A DNA stretch of 64,000 nucleotides from Gottfriedia acidiceleris (GTDB lineage Bacteria > Bacillota > Bacilli > Bacillales > Bacillaceae_G), in contig NZ_CP096034.1 in assembly GCF_023115465.1 (NCBI RefSeq), positions 310,001 through 374,000 on the forward strand, read 5' to 3'. The notes under the pieces are model-generated. The model ran no database searches, was not told the DNA's origin, and saw only the letters and a list, made by a program, of their open reading frames with translations. Position numbers and translations under genes: made by a program. Below are positions 62,141-64,000 of the stretch, in pieces (position 1 is the first letter of the stretch; each line of letters begins with the position of its first letter).

Positions 62141-63982
62141 TTAGTCACTTGTCTCATATTTATTAAGATAATGACTTAAAGTCAATAAGGGCCATATATA
62201 ACGATAGCTATGGTAATTTATATAAAAATGACCTGGTAATCCGCCACCTGTTGGATAGGTGAATCGCTTATCATGGACCTTTAACCAGTTTAAAATGTTT
62301 ACTATTCCATCATCAATATCACTAGTGGGATAATCGTTGATCGAAATGAGCGTATCTACAACCCATGATGTATGAACAATTGTGGAATAAGAAAGTGGGA
62401 TATATTTTCTTTCTATGTCGCTTTTACAAGACTCACCCCAGCCACCATCTTCGTTTTTTATATTGAGGAGCCAGTTATTAGCTTGTTGAATACTCGGGTG
62501 ATTTGAAGGGATACCGACTGCTTTCATTCCAGTAATAGCGGCCCATGTTCCATAAATATATGAAATTCCCCAACGACCGTACCAAGAACCATCTTTGTGT
62601 TGATGGTGGATTAACCAATTTACCCCATCCTCAATTCTTGGATGAACCATATTTAATTTTAATTTGGATCCTAGAAATTCGATTGTTCGACCGGTCAAAT
62701 CTGCTGTAGAAGGATCAATTGCAGTATCAACAAAATTTTGGATAGGGAAAATGAGATTTAAATACTTGCTACTGTTTTTTTCAAATGAGGCCCATCCGCC
62801 GTCCTTATTTTGCATATCAAATAACCATTTCACTCCAGCGTTCCAAGATTTTCTAAAATCGTCATCAATTAAAGAGAAATCAGTTGTTGCTCTTAAGACT
62901 GCTTGTGTATCATCTACATCCGGATTTTGAGTATTACTGTCCGAAAACCCCCATCCACCTAAACAAATCTGATGATCTTTCTCGACTAGTGTATGTTGGA
63001 GAGAGACTAAGTAGTTAGAAGCAGACTCGATCGCTTTATCATTTATTGGCACACCTGCTTCCTGCAATGCGTAACTAGTAAGTGCTGTATCCCATATTGT
63101 CGATGGGGAATTTTGGATATGAAGGGAATCTTCTAATTCAAATAGGAAAGATTTTATACCTAAAACAGCATTTTGAATTACGGGAGAAGTAACCTGATAG
63201 CCTAATGAAAGAAGTGCATAAACTCCAATAAAAGTAGCGCTGGCATAACTAGATAATGTTCCATCCCTTTCAATATTTTGAAGAATATAGTTCTCGGCCT
63301 TCTTAATAGCCATTTTGGATAAGGATTTTGTGAAAGGTATTTTAAAATTTGGGAATTTCCGCTTTTTGTTCATCGCTTTAAATTTATTGTTTGTAAACAA
63401 ATGTTGTATTGTAGTCGTCCATTGATTTTTAATCGTAAATTTTTTATGTCCTAATATTAAAAGTGGGGCAAAGTGGAATCGAACATAAGAACTAAATTTA
63501 AAGAAGGAAAAAGGAAAAAACTTTGGTAAATTCATTAACAGAAGAGGGACTGGAAAAAATCTGGGCCATGGGTACAATTCATGTAAAGCAAGCATAAATT
63601 TTGTGGAAATGTGTACACTCTCTAATCCCCCATTTTGACGGATGAACGCTTCTGCTTTCTTCATTTTTTCATCAGTAATTTCTATACAACCCGAGAAAAG
63701 CAAGGCAGTGTAAGCTTCTACAGTTACCGATAAATTTCCTGAGTCATCATCAAAAAGCTTCCAGGACCCACTGGCATCTTGCTTAATTAATAGACGATTT
63801 ACCAGCTTCTTAATTAATTTTTCATCATGACATTCAATCGTTCTTAACATAATAATCATATAGGCATCTGTCATAGGACCACTCTCGAAACAATATCTCC
63901 ATGATCCATCATCACTTTGATCCGATTTAATTTTATCTATTAGACTATCTATTTCAGCTCTAACTTTCTCCGATAAATCCAT
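62141..63982 (-). CDS. shc: Squalene-hopene/sporulenol-type terpene cyclase
   Basis: A 613-residue class II triterpene cyclase. The catalytic motif DVDDTQA (DxDDTA type) is in the C-terminal half (NPDVDDTQAVLRATTD). QW-type repeats are visible at DGSWRYCF, ASGSWKLF, GGWGFSD, DGGWASFE, DGSWYGRWG and DGGWGESC. Length and divergence from hopanoid cyclases favour the Bacillus SqhC type, which cyclises tetraprenyl-beta-curcumene to sporulenol in spores. Squalene or another C30-C35 substrate cannot be excluded. The start at 63982 is close to the window edge; upstream partners such as the prenyltransferase would lie outside. Confidence 0.88.
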   Translation of the reverse strand: MDLSEKVRAEIDSLIDKIKSDQSDDGSWRYCFESGPMTDAYMIIMLRTIECHDEKLIKKLVNRLLIKQDASGSWKLFDDDSGNLSVTVEAYTALLFSGCIEITDEKMKKAEAFIRQNGGLESVHISTKFMLALHELYPWPRFFPVPLLLMNLPKFFPFSFFKFSSYVRFHFAPLLILGHKKFTIKNQWTTTIQHLFTNNKFKAMNKKRKFPNFKIPFTKSLSKMAIKKAENYILQNIERDGTLSSYASATFIGVYALLSLGYQVTSPVIQNAVLGIKSFLFELEDSLHIQNSPSTIWDTALTSYALQEAGVPINDKAIESASNYLVSLQHTLVEKDHQICLGGWGFSDSNTQNPDVDDTQAVLRATTDFSLIDDDFRKSWNAGVKWLFDMQNKDGGWASFEKNSSKYLNLIFPIQNFVDTAIDPSTADLTGRTIEFLGSKLKLNMVHPRIEDGVNWLIHHQHKDGSWYGRWGISYIYGTWAAITGMKAVGIPSNHPSIQQANNWLLNIKNEDGGWGESCKSDIERKYIPLSYSTIVHTSWVVDTLISINDYPTSDIDDGIVNILNWLKVHDKRFTYPTGGGLPGHFYINYHSYRYIWPLLTLSHYLNKYETSD

Positions 63983-64000
63983 TTTTAATCTTCACCGCCA

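Overview
The window comes from a low-GC Gram-positive spore-former of the Bacillaceae. Three things point there: a Bacillus-type purine operon (purE-K-B-C-S-Q-L-F-M-N-H-D) under a guanine riboswitch, the pcrB-pcrA-ligA-camS and gatCAB-dgkB-rlmD blocks, and a sporulenol/squalene-hopene-type cyclase. Gene order from purD to rlmD resembles the Bacillus cereus branch and relatives such as Gottfriedia. That placement is inference from gene order and composition.

Layout. 1-3.1 kb: 3' part of a large secreted subtilase whose start lies outside the window. 3.2-16.4 kb: the de novo IMP pathway, twelve tightly packed genes behind a PurBox-like operator, a sigma-A promoter and a guanine riboswitch with a long terminator. 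A second intrinsic terminator sits inside the operon between purF and purM. 16.5-23.1 kb: small DUF2892 membrane protein, then pcrB, pcrA, ligA and the lipoprotein gene camS. 23.3-32.4 kb: proline/arginine catabolic dehydrogenase, dCMP deaminase, a candidate unassigned structured RNA, gatCAB, a truncated FNT channel gene, dgkB and rlmD. 32.5-33.6 kb: a GC-richer tRNA-dihydrouridine synthase gene.

33.9-49.1 kb is the most distinctive section and appears to be an amino-sugar/glycan utilisation island. It encodes a sugar kinase, a MupG-like 6-phospho-muramidase, an archaeal-GlmU-like sugar nucleotidyltransferase/acyltransferase, a SIS-domain protein and a LicR-like PRD regulator. These are followed by a 1433-residue secreted protein of unknown function, a complete lactose/cellobiose-family PTS (IIC, IIB, IIA) with an inserted RDD protein, and a family-4 6-phospho-glycosidase. 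A good cre site precedes the secreted gene. The reading is that a polymer or cell-wall fragment is processed outside, imported and phosphorylated by the PTS, and split inside; the substrate is not known.

49.7-54.1 kb: a second giant subtilase with eight choline/glucan-binding-type C-terminal repeats. 54.3-64 kb is mixed accessory DNA: an APC permease, an orphan efflux adaptor, an SDR pseudogene, a GNAT acetyltransferase, an MFS pump with its TetR repressor and an 18-bp palindromic operator, a small cysteine-rich protein, and the terpene cyclase. No rRNA, tRNA, CRISPR array or intact insertion sequence was seen.
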